This document shows positions 11,652-21,796 of a stretch of DNA of 64,000 nt, one piece after another. Each line of letters starts with the position of its first letter. Position 1 is the first letter of the stretch. The position numbers and the translations under genes were made by a program. This DNA is from Roridomyces roridus (lineage: Eukaryota > Basidiomycota > Agaricomycetes > Agaricales > Mycenaceae): positions 310,001 through 374,000 of the forward strand of contig JARKIF010000004.1 in the NCBI GenBank assembly GCA_029378245.1, in the 5' to 3' direction. The notes under the pieces were generated by a model, which had not been told where the DNA came from, made no database searches, and saw only the letters and a program-made list of their open reading frames with translations.

Positions 11652-12157
11652 GGTGTCGAGCTCTGGTAGTGAGAGGATGTGGAGATTGTGTGGGTTGGTG
11701 CGGGAGCTCCGCTATTTAAATACTGTCAGCTGGGACACGACACGTGCTGTGGCCCGAGCGGTGATGCAATAATGGAGAATAGCGGATTGTCCCCAGAGCA
11801 CAAAGGGATAGCAAAGCGTTTTTGGTTATTGTGAATGTGCCACACAGTGCCAGCGAAAGAGCCTTTCTTTCCAAGAGAATGAGAGCCTTTGTGAGAGCCG
11901 GAAAGGTGAGGAAATGGATGGAAAATGGGCATCTGGCTCCAGAACTGCTCCAGGGCCGCGGGGGTACGAATCCGACGAGTCTATCGTGCTGGCTGGGTGC
12001 AACGGAGTCTCGGAGACCAGACGGTCCAGACTCGGGACTGACTCAGAGATCAATGATGACTGCTAGTGATCCGGCGCCTCTTCCTTCCGTCCACCATCTT
12101 CTCGAGGTATTTCTGTCCAGTCCTCGCTGAAATGCAGCCCACGTATCGTCGAAATAG

Positions 12158-14173
12158 ATGGAAGAACGGCCGCGTGGTCGGGAAGCCGCTGGAGACGCGT
12201 CAACTAGTCGTCCTGACGCGAAGGACGACGCAAAGCCACGACAGAAGAGGAAACGCTCGCCTCCGCCTGTGGCTCCAGAGGACGAGCCTGTCCTCACGCC
12301 TTGGCTCTCTTTGCTAGCTTCCGAGACTGTTTCTACGACTACGGAGCAGAGGTGTGCCTTGTATCTCGTTTTGTCACTCATGAATTGATCTCTTGTGCAG
12401 GTTACACCATGAAATCGTGGCGTTCGCCGCGTGGGTGCAGCCAACGTCTCAGGAGACCACAGCTCGTCATGCGTTGCGCGAGATGATCCAGCAGGTCATC
12501 CGCCTGCGATTCCCAGCTGGCGAGCTCCAACTATTCGGCAGCGAGGTGACGGGCTTGTGTCTGCCTACAGGGTGCGTTATGTGTTCCTTCTCTGCACTCC
12601 CATTCTAAAGACGTATCCAGTGACATGGACCTCGCCGTGATGCTGCGCGAGGATTACTCGCAGAAGGAGAAGAAGAAGCCGCTCTTCAAAATGGCCGACC
12701 TCCTCAAGAGTGCGCGTATCACCTGGGACGTCGAGGTCAAGCACCACGCGCGCGTGCCCATCTTGAGCTTCACAAGCTTGCCTAACTATGGTGCGTTTCC
12801 GTGCCCTTTCCCTTACACTTGACTGGACGCTCGATCGCAGGTTCGTTCAGCGTCGACATTGGCATCAATAACACCGATGGTCCGCGTGCTGTGGAGCTCG
12901 TGAAAGGGTTTCTCACCAAGATACCTGCCCTCCGCCCGCTCGTGCTTGTCATGAAGGCTTTTCTCTCCCAGCGCAGCCTCAACGACCCCGCCGTGGGTGG
13001 GTTAGGGAGCTACTGTCTCTTGTGTATGTGCATCAGCTTCCTTCAGGTGCGTCTTCTTTCCCCCACTACATCCAATGCTGACGGCTCGACCAGCTTAACC
13101 CCACCAACCGCCCGCGAGAGTATCTCGACAAGCCCATGGAGACTCTCTCGCTTGGAGCGCTCCTCACGGACTGGCTCTTCTACTACGGCACGCAGTTCCC
13201 GTACGCGACGTCGTACATCTCCGCCACCGAAGGACGGATTGGGCTCAAGGAGCAGGCGGAATGGGTTTTGAAGAAGAATGGCGGCGGGCTTGCGATCGAG
13301 TGTCTCGTTAACCCAGGTCGGTGGTGCTTTACTTCTTTTTCTCGCTCTGACTGACTCGTACTACAGGGCATGATGTTGGGAGGTCGGTGTCAAGGCTCGA
13401 GGCGATACGGGATGCGTTCAAGGAAGGGTACAAGGCCATGCTGGAGCTTGGAGATGACGTGGAGAGTACGCTGAAAGTGGTGATGGGGGTGACGCAGAGG
13501 GTGTGTCGCTTTTCATCCTTATTTGTTTTCACTGCTTGACTGACGGACGTAGACGATGGACCGTCGAGCGCATATCAAACGCATCGTGGATAATGGGGTG
13601 CTCGAGGTTCCTGCAGCGAGGCCTCCATTGAGGGAGCGGTCTCGGGGCGAGTATCATCGTCGCAATCCAAATCAGAAGCAGCATCCTCCTCAACGGCAGC
13701 ATCACCCTCAGCCTCAGCGCCAGCAGCAGCATCCCCAGTCTCGACCGACACCACGTCCTGCACCCGAGTCATTATCCCAGCGACAGTCGCAGCCCGATAT
13801 GGACATGCAGCCCCGTCCTCCTTCGCAGCCTCGTCCACAGCGGCATCCCCAGCCGCAGTCGGTGCCGCTTCTCCAGCGTCTGTCGCCCGCGCAGATTCCT
13901 CACTTTGGGCTTGAGTTGGGGGCTGGGTCGGCGATGGGTCGGGGTGGGGGTGCTGGAGACGCCAATGGGAATGGTAGCAAGAAGCCCAAGAAGAGTTTTG
14001 CTTCTGGCTCAGGGTCTGGATCTGGGTACGGGTCCGGTTACGGGGGGTGGTCAGCTTCACCCTCGGTCGTGCCAGCTCCTTATCCGGGGTTTGACCCCGA
14101 GTGGCCGCCCAAGGGGAAAGAGTCGAGGAGGGAGAAGAAGAGGAGGAGGCTTGAGATGAGCATGGGCGCTTGA
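12158..14173 (+). CDS. TRF4/Cid14-type non-canonical poly(A) RNA polymerase
   Basis: This family adds short oligo(A) tails to aberrant nuclear RNAs for exosome decay (TRAMP complex). Seven exons fit: 12158-12351, 12401-12571, 12621-12790, 12841-13044, 13094-13316, 13367-13500 and 13553-14173, all with short GT-AG introns. The nucleotidyltransferase core shows LFGSEVTGLCLPTGDMDLAV (the GS motif with two catalytic aspartates in GDMDL) and the third aspartate in SVDIGINN. The PAP/25A-associated region follows with GGLGSYCLLCMCISFLQ and NPGHDVGRSVSRL, typical of the TRF4 branch. The long last exon is rich in proline, glutamine and histidine, then glycine and serine, and ends in a basic RREKKRRRLE that may serve as a nuclear signal. 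The N-terminus is short and basic. No damage is visible. Confidence 0.88.
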
Positions 14174-14439
14174 GTGAGGGGAGGGGAGGTAGTTTGCTGC
14201 ATTCAGAATCGAGATTGGCATCGCACTGTACATTCTAGGCACGTATGTAGGGGTTGTAGGTTAGGTCTCTGTAGATACTGTAGTACTGCTTGTGAATCGA
14301 CAAAGAACAGACTTGATTAGAGTCAATCCGCTCTCTTTCTTCTACGACCTCCCATCCCGACCTGATGGCTTCAGAACGATTTACTCTGCCTACTCGAACT
14401 GGCCGCACACCAAATGCCTCGGATTCACAACGTACTGGC

Positions 14440-14570
14440 CGCACACATAACTCGAGCCTTCAAGCCGGGCACGCTTCTTGATGTGGACGTAAATGGACAA
14501 CAAAAGAGGACACTAGTAAGAAGCTGCCTTGACGCCCACCGACCTCTCTTCTTCCTCCATCCTCTTCAAG
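14440..14570 (+). promoter_or_regulatory. SET2 proximal promoter, conserved among the paralogues
   Basis: The block GCCGGGCACG...CTTGATGTGGACGTAAATGGACAACAAAAGAG, followed by AAGAAGCTGCC and TTGACGCCCACC, occurs within about 130 bases of the start codon here. It recurs upstream of SET1 (about 7715-7850, minus), SET3 (about 19935-20000), SET4 (39470-40300, split by an insertion) and SET5 (about 44090-44185). GTAAATGGACAACAAAAG is the best-conserved core. Confidence 0.55.
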
Positions 14571-16072
14571 ATGAAGCGGGGTTTCCTGAATAGCTCCAGG
14601 GCCAACGCCCGTCCCGTGGGCTCCCCTGCAGGTACGCCGCACTTGCTGTCTCTCCCCGTGGTCTCTGCTCAATCCGCCTTCAGCTCCTGTGGTCATTCCG
14701 AATCTCGGCACTGGAAAGTACTCCATAGGCAAGCAGAACGTCGGTGAGCTGCGATCTGCTATGATCGTTGGGGCTCAAGACGACGGATCGCAGAGGTACC
14801 CGAGGGATATGAATCCGAGTTCGTTCACATAGAGCGCGATCCACGTTCGGGCAGCTTTCCGGGTGGGATCACATACACGACGGCCCCGTTTGTCGATGCA
14901 GCGCCCGGGGAGCCTACGACGGAGTGTATATTCCATCCAGGGAGCAAGGAGGTGTTGATGGACCTCCCGGGATTTTCTCAGCCTATGGTGAAGCGCGTTG
15001 GGAGGAAATCGCCGATTCGGGTAAAGGAGGTGCAGGGGATGGGGCTTGGTCTTTTTGCGAGCCGTGGAATCAAGGCTCGTGAGCTCATTTTCAGCGAGCG
15101 GCCGCTCCTCGTCGCTGCGCAGCTGCTGTCGACGCGGGTCCCGTCGCACTTTACGCGCGAGCAGCAGCTGCAGTATAGCCTCGACCAGCTCGAGAAGACG
15201 CTTGCCTTTGCTGTGGACCGGATGAGCGATGAAGACAAGGCGGCGTATATGGCGCTGAAGAATAGTCATCTTGAAGACGGCTCGGGGCCTCTCGTGGGGA
15301 TCATGCGTACGAATGGGCTGGGTATTTCAGGGCTGCGCCCCGAGATAACGGATGGATCTCCTGCTGGCATCTGCTGTGGGGTGTGTAATATGATTTCACG
15401 TCTGAATCACAGGTGAGTATTTCTACTTTCCTTTCATTTGTATCCACAATTCTCTTCAGTTGCTCGCCGAACGTCATTACGCAGTGGAGTATGCTCAAAT
15501 TCTCGTTCCAAGTATTTGCCGTGCGCGACATCGCAGCAGACGAGGAACTCACGTACCGGTATATCAACATCGAGGCCTCGACGGCGCAGCGCAACGAGAA
15601 ACTCAAGCCATACGATTTTGTCTGTGCCTGTTCTTCGTGCAAAGACCCCGAATCCGACGCTCGTCGTGCCGACCTAGCAGAATCCGACACCCCCACAGTC
15701 AAGGAGTGGCTCTCCGACGACGAGCCGCACGCCAATGCCCGAGTCCTCGATGAATGTCGTCGGCAGATGGAGCTTCTCGAGCGCGAGGGAATGCAGGCTG
15801 CGTACCGGTACTTTGGGGTCTCGGTTACTGGATTTACGGTGTGTGTTGCGAGCGGGGATGCGGAGAGTGCGAGCGAGTGGGCTCGGAAGCTTGCGAGGAT
15901 TCGGTGGGTGGAGGAGGTTCCCAAGGATATCGAGTCGTTTCTGGATCCCAAGAGTCGGGCTTATAAGGCGCATCCGATGTGGCTGAAGAGGATTGACGGT
16001 GCTACTATGGAGAAGGACGTGATGGTCGAATTGGCGGCGATCGGGATTGGGTCTGTTACTTTGGAGGACTGA
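14571..16072 (+). CDS. SET2: intact SET-domain protein (probable lysine methyltransferase)
   Basis: SET proteins of this SMYD-like kind transfer methyl groups from S-adenosylmethionine to lysines. Exons are 14571-14631, 14684-14743, 14794-15412 and 15460-16072, giving about 450 residues. The leader MKRGFLNSSRANARP leads to a conserved N-terminal part (TECIFHPGSKEVLM). The SET core follows: cofactor motif GMGLGLFASRGIKARELIFSERP, NHSCSPN split exactly by intron 3, and DEELTYRYI. A post-SET cysteine cluster CACSSCKDP and a helical tail complete it. No MYND zinc finger is seen. Frames and splice sites are intact. The 1.1 kb of 3' flank is duplicated behind SET4. The real substrate is unknown. 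Confidence 0.85.
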
Positions 16073-17558
16073 GGTGAAGTTCCAGGTGGTTTTTCTTGTA
16101 AGTACTCAATAAAGAGTGTCCAGTTGTGGACTGAGAATGGAGGCAATGAAACGGAGACTGGCGTGATACTCGACGAGCGGGTCCTCTCTTACAAGCCCAC
16201 AGCGTGATGCCTTTCCTGTATACTTCTGGGCCACGCAAGACGCGTGGCAAACGGAATTGCCCGTTCGACTCGGGACCCAGGCATAATGCGGTTTGCAATG
16301 TTGCATTGTCTAGTTTTTTCTCCACACGGTTTATTGTACATAACTTTAAAAGACTTAATCGTTTGGCACACACCTGTCAATGCCTACACTACCCCTCACC
16401 GGCATGTGTGCTCGCCGTTTGAGGAGGGCAAGCGAAGATTCACCAGGTCCTTGACTGTGCAAGCCTAATACCTTTTGAGACGAACTCATATAATGTCAAG
16501 TGAAAATCAAAGCACAAAATGGTTCCGCACCTGGAGCTCACCGGTCAGGCCCTGATCCCGAGTCGAACGGGTGTTCCTGCAAACTACACTCTAGAAGTAC
16601 TGCGGACTATAGGCAGGGTGCTCCGAGCAACAACAGGGTCGGCTTTCATTCCTGCAAGATGATACTTATCCACAACCCCTGGGTTGAAAGGAAAGTGGAA
16701 CATTCCTCCTCAGTCCCGGAATATTAGATTGATTTTATCAACGAACCATTCCCACGGTTGAGATTCCACTCAGGTTGAGCCCGGACGGGTGCATTGCAGC
16801 TCAACATATGTACTTCAGCGAGTACATATGCAGCGTGGAATCACTGTTTGCCAAAAAAACCCGGGAAATTCATCGTGCATATATCGGAAACATCTTCCTC
16901 CTGGTCAAATTCAACCCCAGGGAAGGATACGTCTCGAAAAAAAAAACCACCTCTTCCTACACCCATAGTCCGAATCGAATGGATACCTCCGTCGAAGCGC
17001 TCCTATGGGCACGCTCCACACGAGTAATCTGCGTACGGTTCTCGGATACGTATACAAGCGGAAGCGGGTTTTTCACAATCTGACTGTGTCAGCCTGGACT
17101 CAAACGGAAGGCGGAATCAGCCGCTTGCCAGAAAACGATCTCACACACTCGCACCAGTGTCATTATGGGAGAGGCGTCAGAAATGGCAAGGGAGAAGGGC
17201 CCGATTCGAACGGTCTCCTGCTGGCTGACTTTCCAGAGCTTTGGTAGTCTGCTCTCGAGCGGTATAGGCAGAGGAATGCAGGTCCGCTGAACACAGTTGG
17301 GACTTGTGTGCTCGTTTGCCCAGGACGCCTTTCGTTTAGTGATTCTCTGCGCAAGACGCGTGCAAAGCAAAATTGCCCGTTCGACTCGGGACTTGAGGAA
17401 TCTGGTGTGGTGTGGCGCCTTGGGAATCGGGCCTCGGCACGGGCGTCAGGACTCGGAGAGGTAAACCTAAGGCTCTTAGAGAGAGAGAGGCACATGGAGT
17501 GTAAATCTACGTAAAGAATTTGCTCTCCGTATCGCAATGCGCACACCGGGGCACCACT
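16073..17558. repeat. SET2 3' flank: duplicated segment with T-arm-like hairpins
   Basis: This gene-free stretch is related to 42609-43330 behind SET4. Shared blocks include GCCCGGACGGGTGCATTGCAG (16780 and 42950), ATGCAGCGTGGAAT (16828 and 42982), CCCATAGTCCGA (16960 and 43180) and TCAGCCTGGACTC (17090 and 43268). It carries five T-arm-like hairpins near 16258, 16556, 16968, 17198 and 17376. The copies at 16230-16280 and 17355-17395 share the longer core CGCAAGACGCGTG...TTGCCCGTTCGACTCGGGAC. Confidence 0.55.
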
Positions 17559-18309
17559 CTAACACACGGTCGAAGCACCAGGGCACTCATACGCATCGAT
17601 AGCTTCGTCGAACGCCCTGAGAACGACTTTCTCGATATCTAGGGCTTCAGAGAACTGGGCCCCGGGGTTCTGGCGTTGAATCAGAAATTTAGCAAAGTAA
17701 ATATCAATGGAGCTCAAGACGCACCGGCGCAGCCATGGTAAGATTTCCAAGATACAACAAGCTCGAGTCAAGGTACTCGTTGAGGTCGGCGAGGATATTT
17801 TCCACAAGGTCGAGTTCCGGCAGCGAGTCTTGAAAGAAAATCGGCTTGGCGATTATAGTCTTGTTGAGGACACTGAGGAGTTCCGGGACGTAGGTCGTGT
17901 TGGCTAAATTGATGAAGAAAGCTGCGTCCTCTGGTGAGGCGACGCCGTTTAAGGACACACATGCCTTTTCATTATGAGCGACAGTCATGAACGAGCGGGA
18001 ATCTCTGCTTACATGAATCTGGAAAGACGCGTCGAGGGTGACGGCGTTGACGGCTTCGAAAGTTCCGTCGATGACCTAGTATGTAAATTTCAGGCCATAT
18101 TCAGAGAGTCATAGGTTTGGTCATACGAAAGCCACGCTAGTGTTGGAGGCAGAGTTGAAGTTCTCCGGATCGAGGTCAAAGTCGATCATTTTGAGTTCAG
18201 CAGTGATAGCGTTGAGAGTCGCAACCGGGGGACCCAGGTTACGGGCAAAGTGGCCAACGTAGGCGGCTGAGGCGCTGAGGGAAAGGAGAGCGAGCTGGGT
18301 GAAGAACAT
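17559..18309 (-). CDS. Secreted HsbA-like (hydrophobic surface-binding) protein
   Basis: The frame from 18309 begins with a signal peptide (MFFTQLALLSLSASAAYVG). About 190 residues follow with few charges, evenly spaced hydrophobic positions and no long motif. Exons join across introns near 18073-18124 (GTATGA to ACATACTAG) and near 17683-17735 (GTGCGT to CGCCAG), and the product ends CPGASTVC before TAG at 17559. Length, signal peptide and the helix-rich pattern resemble the HsbA/galactomannoprotein family, secreted proteins that coat hydrophobic surfaces. The match is by general shape only. A GTAAGC at about 18013 could be a further donor, but the frame is open through it. Confidence 0.5.
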
Positions 18310-19640
18310 GTTGGGTTGTGGGGTCGACTCTGCTCTTTCAGCTGGTAGTGTCCCGGCTTTTAAGCAGTGGAACTGATAAAGATACGAGGTGAAGTGCCTG
18401 GACACAGATTTTTCAGCCGTTGCTGACAATCCTGTCTCATGAGTGTCTTGAAGAGATATGAGAGATCAAAGATGCCAAGGGCGCGACATCGAAGTTGGAG
18501 CGGCAACAGAGTCAGAGCAGAGACAAACTTGGGGCAGCGGCATAATTAGCAGAGATGATAAACTCTGTGGGATGATCAGGAACAGACGATGTCCGACGAG
18601 GTCTGAGTGGAGCGGGAGTTCACCTTTCTACCGAAAGCGAGGCGCCGGCAGTGCCCAAAATGATGCCTGGGCAGGCGGTAATTAAGCAGGGCCTTGAAAC
18701 AGAGTTGGCGAGCTTTTTACGCTCGTCCAGAACTTGAAGCGAAATACACCGATCATCGACGCCCGATAAGTAGTTCCGCCTCGACCTCTCTTTGGCTCAT
18801 CCAGAACATTCAAGGAGCACAGAGTTGGCCCAGAGACACTCTAAGCGCTGGTTGGTAGCAGATTTATCTGACCGGCACAGCGGATGATAGAGACCATCCT
18901 GAGAAGCGCAGACGAGCAGTTGAAGACCAGGAACCACGAGAAGATTTCCGCATGTTTCAAAGAGAGACCGGTACCAGAGCCATCGTGTTCCTGGGCTTGT
19001 CGCCGGGAGGTTGATGACTCGATGAAAAGTCATTGGAGGTGGTAAGGAACAAAAGTGGCTGCCGGACATTGATCCGCGCAGATGACTTGACAGCCCGTGA
19101 ATCAAGGCCCTCTCTTTTCTTACCACCATGTGCTCCCGAATGTATTTCCTCCCCAACATAAGCCATGATCCAATAGAAAATATCCACGCGCTGCGCTCGG
19201 GCGCTATCAATCAATCCCAACCATGCCCCGTGGCGGCGACTTCCTCCCTGTTTCGAGATGGGCAGTTGGAGCAGTGTGCGATTGATTAGAAGCTGCGAAG
19301 AACTGTCAAGCGACTTGACTGGATTGTTTCCTGTACGCCGTACCGTGACTTCGTGTTTGAGTCAGTATGTATATTCTCTTCGCGGCTTGCAGTTTGAAAC
19401 TTGTAGAGTTTCTTCTTTCTTCGAGTTGTGAACTGTTTTATTCTCAGATTTGTGCCTCCATCCAACCTCCATCTCCCAAACTCGTGCAACATCGCGGCCC
19501 TCGTTGAAGTCCGAACCACATTCGCCAAATGTGTCGGACAAGGAGTCCTAATCGGCACTTCAAAACACTACTCGTCGTCTGAGGCATCCGACAGAGATTG
19601 CGATTCAGAGAAATGAGAGTGAGCGCGTGCTTTCGGCGCT
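18310..19640. other. Region without a supportable gene
   Basis: Short frames on both strands (for example minus 19210-18797) show no recognisable domain, and no exon chain could be built. Confidence 0.4.
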
Positions 19641-19659
19641 TGAAGGAATGTATTCGAAT

Positions 19660-20023
19660 ATTCAAGGGAAACCCAGATGAGAGTTTCGGGAGTTGGGAGA
19701 ACATGGTGGTAAACAGCAAGCCCGAATCCGATCTGATCGGACAATAGATGACGCGTGTTGCCGGCCCCGGCCACCACTTTTCTTCCTCTCGCCCTCGGGT
19801 CCTTCGATCCTTCGATCCCGACTGGATTGCTTCGGTATCTTTCAGCCCGCTTTGCTAACGTGGAATTGGCTGCACCTCTCACATGCCTCGAAGCGGCACG
19901 TTCTTTGATCTGCGGAGCCTAGACCGTCGACTGGACGTAAATGGTCAACAAAGGAGCCTGCTTTGACTAAGAGGCTGCCATGACGCCTGCAACTTCTTTT
20001 CTTCCTCTCTCTTCTTCTTCAAA
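19660..20023 (+). promoter_or_regulatory. SET3 upstream region with conserved palindrome
   Basis: TTCGGGAGTTGGGAGAACATGG and the palindrome TCCGATCTGATCGGA (19727-19741) match the upstream blocks of the other paralogues. The adjacent AP-1-type site has decayed here (ATGACGCG). The proximal block GACGTAAATGGTCAACAAAGGAG lies at about 19935. Confidence 0.45.
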
Positions 20024-20880
20024 ATGAAACGTGGTTTCCTCAATAGCTCCAAAGCAAAAGCGCGTCCTCTGGGCTCCCCCGCACGTACGCACTACTTGCC
20101 GTGTCTCCCACTTGGCCTCTGCCTAATAAACCTTTAGCCTCAGCGCCCGCTCCCAAGGTTGTCATCTCCAAGCTCCCGATAGGCAAGCAAAACGTCGGTG
20201 AGCTGCGATCCTGCCCATAGTTCGTATGCACCAGGCTCAAGACGATCGCGACGCATCGCAGAGGTACCCGAGGGCTACGAGTCGAAGCTGACTCTCAAAG
20301 AACGCGATCCGCGTTCGGGCAGCGTGCCGAGTGGGCTCACCTTCACGACTGTCCCGTTTGTAGCTCCGGGGCGGGGGCAACCTACGACCGAGTGTATATT
20401 CCGTCCAGGGAGCAAGGAGGTGCTGATGACCCTCCCGGGCTTCTCGCAGCCCATGGTCAAGCCCGTCAGAAGCAACTCGCCCGTACGGGTCAAGGAAGTA
20501 CCGGGGATGGGGCTTGGCCTTTTTGCGACCCGTAGAATCGAGGCTGGTGAGCTCATTTTCAGCGAGCGGCCCCTCCTCGTGAGTGCGCAGGTGTTGTCGA
20601 CGCGGGCGCCGCTGACCTTTACCCGCGAGCAGCAGATCCAGTATAGTCTCAACCAGATTGAGGAGATCCTCGCTGTTGGTGTGGGCCGGATGAGCGATGA
20701 GGACAAGGCGGCGTATATGGCGTTGAAGAATAGTCATCTAGAGGACGGGTCCGGGCCCCTTACCGGTATTTGGCGGACGAATGGGCTGGGCATTTTCGGG
20801 CTACGCCCCGAGGTGACGGATGGATCTGCTGCTTCTATCTGCAGTGGGGTGTGCGATATAATTTCGCGTTTGAACCACAG
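20024..20880 (+). pseudogene. SET3, 5' part (exons 1-3), split by a KDZ transposon
   Basis: Exons 20024-20084, 20144-20197 and 20272-20880 form an open frame equivalent to the first two-thirds of SET2, ending at the asparagine-histidine of the NHSCSPN motif. The intron 3 donor is GTGGGT. Twenty-five bases into intron 3 the sequence turns into a terminal inverted repeat, and the rest of the gene continues 14.6 kb away at 35479. The coding part itself shows no stop or frameshift. Confidence 0.85.
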
Positions 20881-20905
20881 GTGGGTTTCCTATTTGCTTT
20901 TCCAA

Positions 20906-21033
20906 GAGGTGTAGCTGTACCCTCATCTAGATGTGGGCAGCCCCGGCTGGGGGGTACATTTAAATGTGGACACGCCTTGACCGACCAGCCAATCTGTGCC
21001 CACATTTAAATGTGGCTGATGGCCTTACCTTTT
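20906..21033 (+). repeat. KDZ left terminal inverted repeat
   Basis: The repeat pairs with 35351-35478. The outermost 25 bases are diverged (about 14 of 25 match) and the inner 100 bases are nearly identical. ACATTTAAATGT occurs at 20956-20967 and 21002-21013. Confidence 0.88.
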
Positions 21034-21796
21034 CGGGACCCTCCTCCGAATGTTGATATTACCCGCTCAGCCGGCATCCCTGCCGCCGGATATGTTCCTC
21101 GTATACCCTCGAATCAACAGATAACCCTTGCCGACCTGCCGAATCTGCTTTGAAGGGACACCGTGTGTATTTGTTTTTATTGACTACTCATGGGAGCCAC
21201 CACACCCACCCCCGCTGTCCGTGTCCCAACCATGCCCACCGGGACACGGACCCTCAACGATGTTGCCCACCAGCGCCCCTGCCGCACGGCACACACTCAA
21301 TTAGCGGCGTTTCTTCCACCATCTGCCCTCTGCGGGGAATCTATCGAGCGATGCTGGGGGACAGTGGGCAATTCTACTTTGCCGGGTATATGATCACACT
21401 CTCCGCTTTTTTCACCTCTCAATTCTCATCTGCAGCCTTAACAGTCGCCAAAAGTAGCAGTGGAGGTGCAAATAGTACTTAGAAGTAGACTCGGAATCCG
21501 GTCATGTAAAAATTTAAAACGCCGAGTTCCGTTGATTGCGCTGACTCCGTCACTCCGATGAGCCCGTGCTGTAAGGTACGAGAAGTCTTGAGCATTGACG
21601 TCATACAATCTACGATCAAAGATGTAGGAACACACAGGATTGAAAGGAAAGGGAACTAGTAACGAGCTGAATTAATTGAGGTGAAGCATCCAGCACTACT
21701 ACGAGCAACTCCCGAGGCCCTGGGTTTTCAAGTCGAAGCCCGTGGTTTCCTTGACGAAAGAAGATCAGGAGATGTCAGATCGGGAGCAATTAACAC
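21034..21796. other. KDZ element interior without a gene
   Basis: I recognise no coding sequence between the left inverted repeat and the 3' end of the first cargo gene. A 110-codon plus-strand frame at 21150-21482 has no features. Confidence 0.4.
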
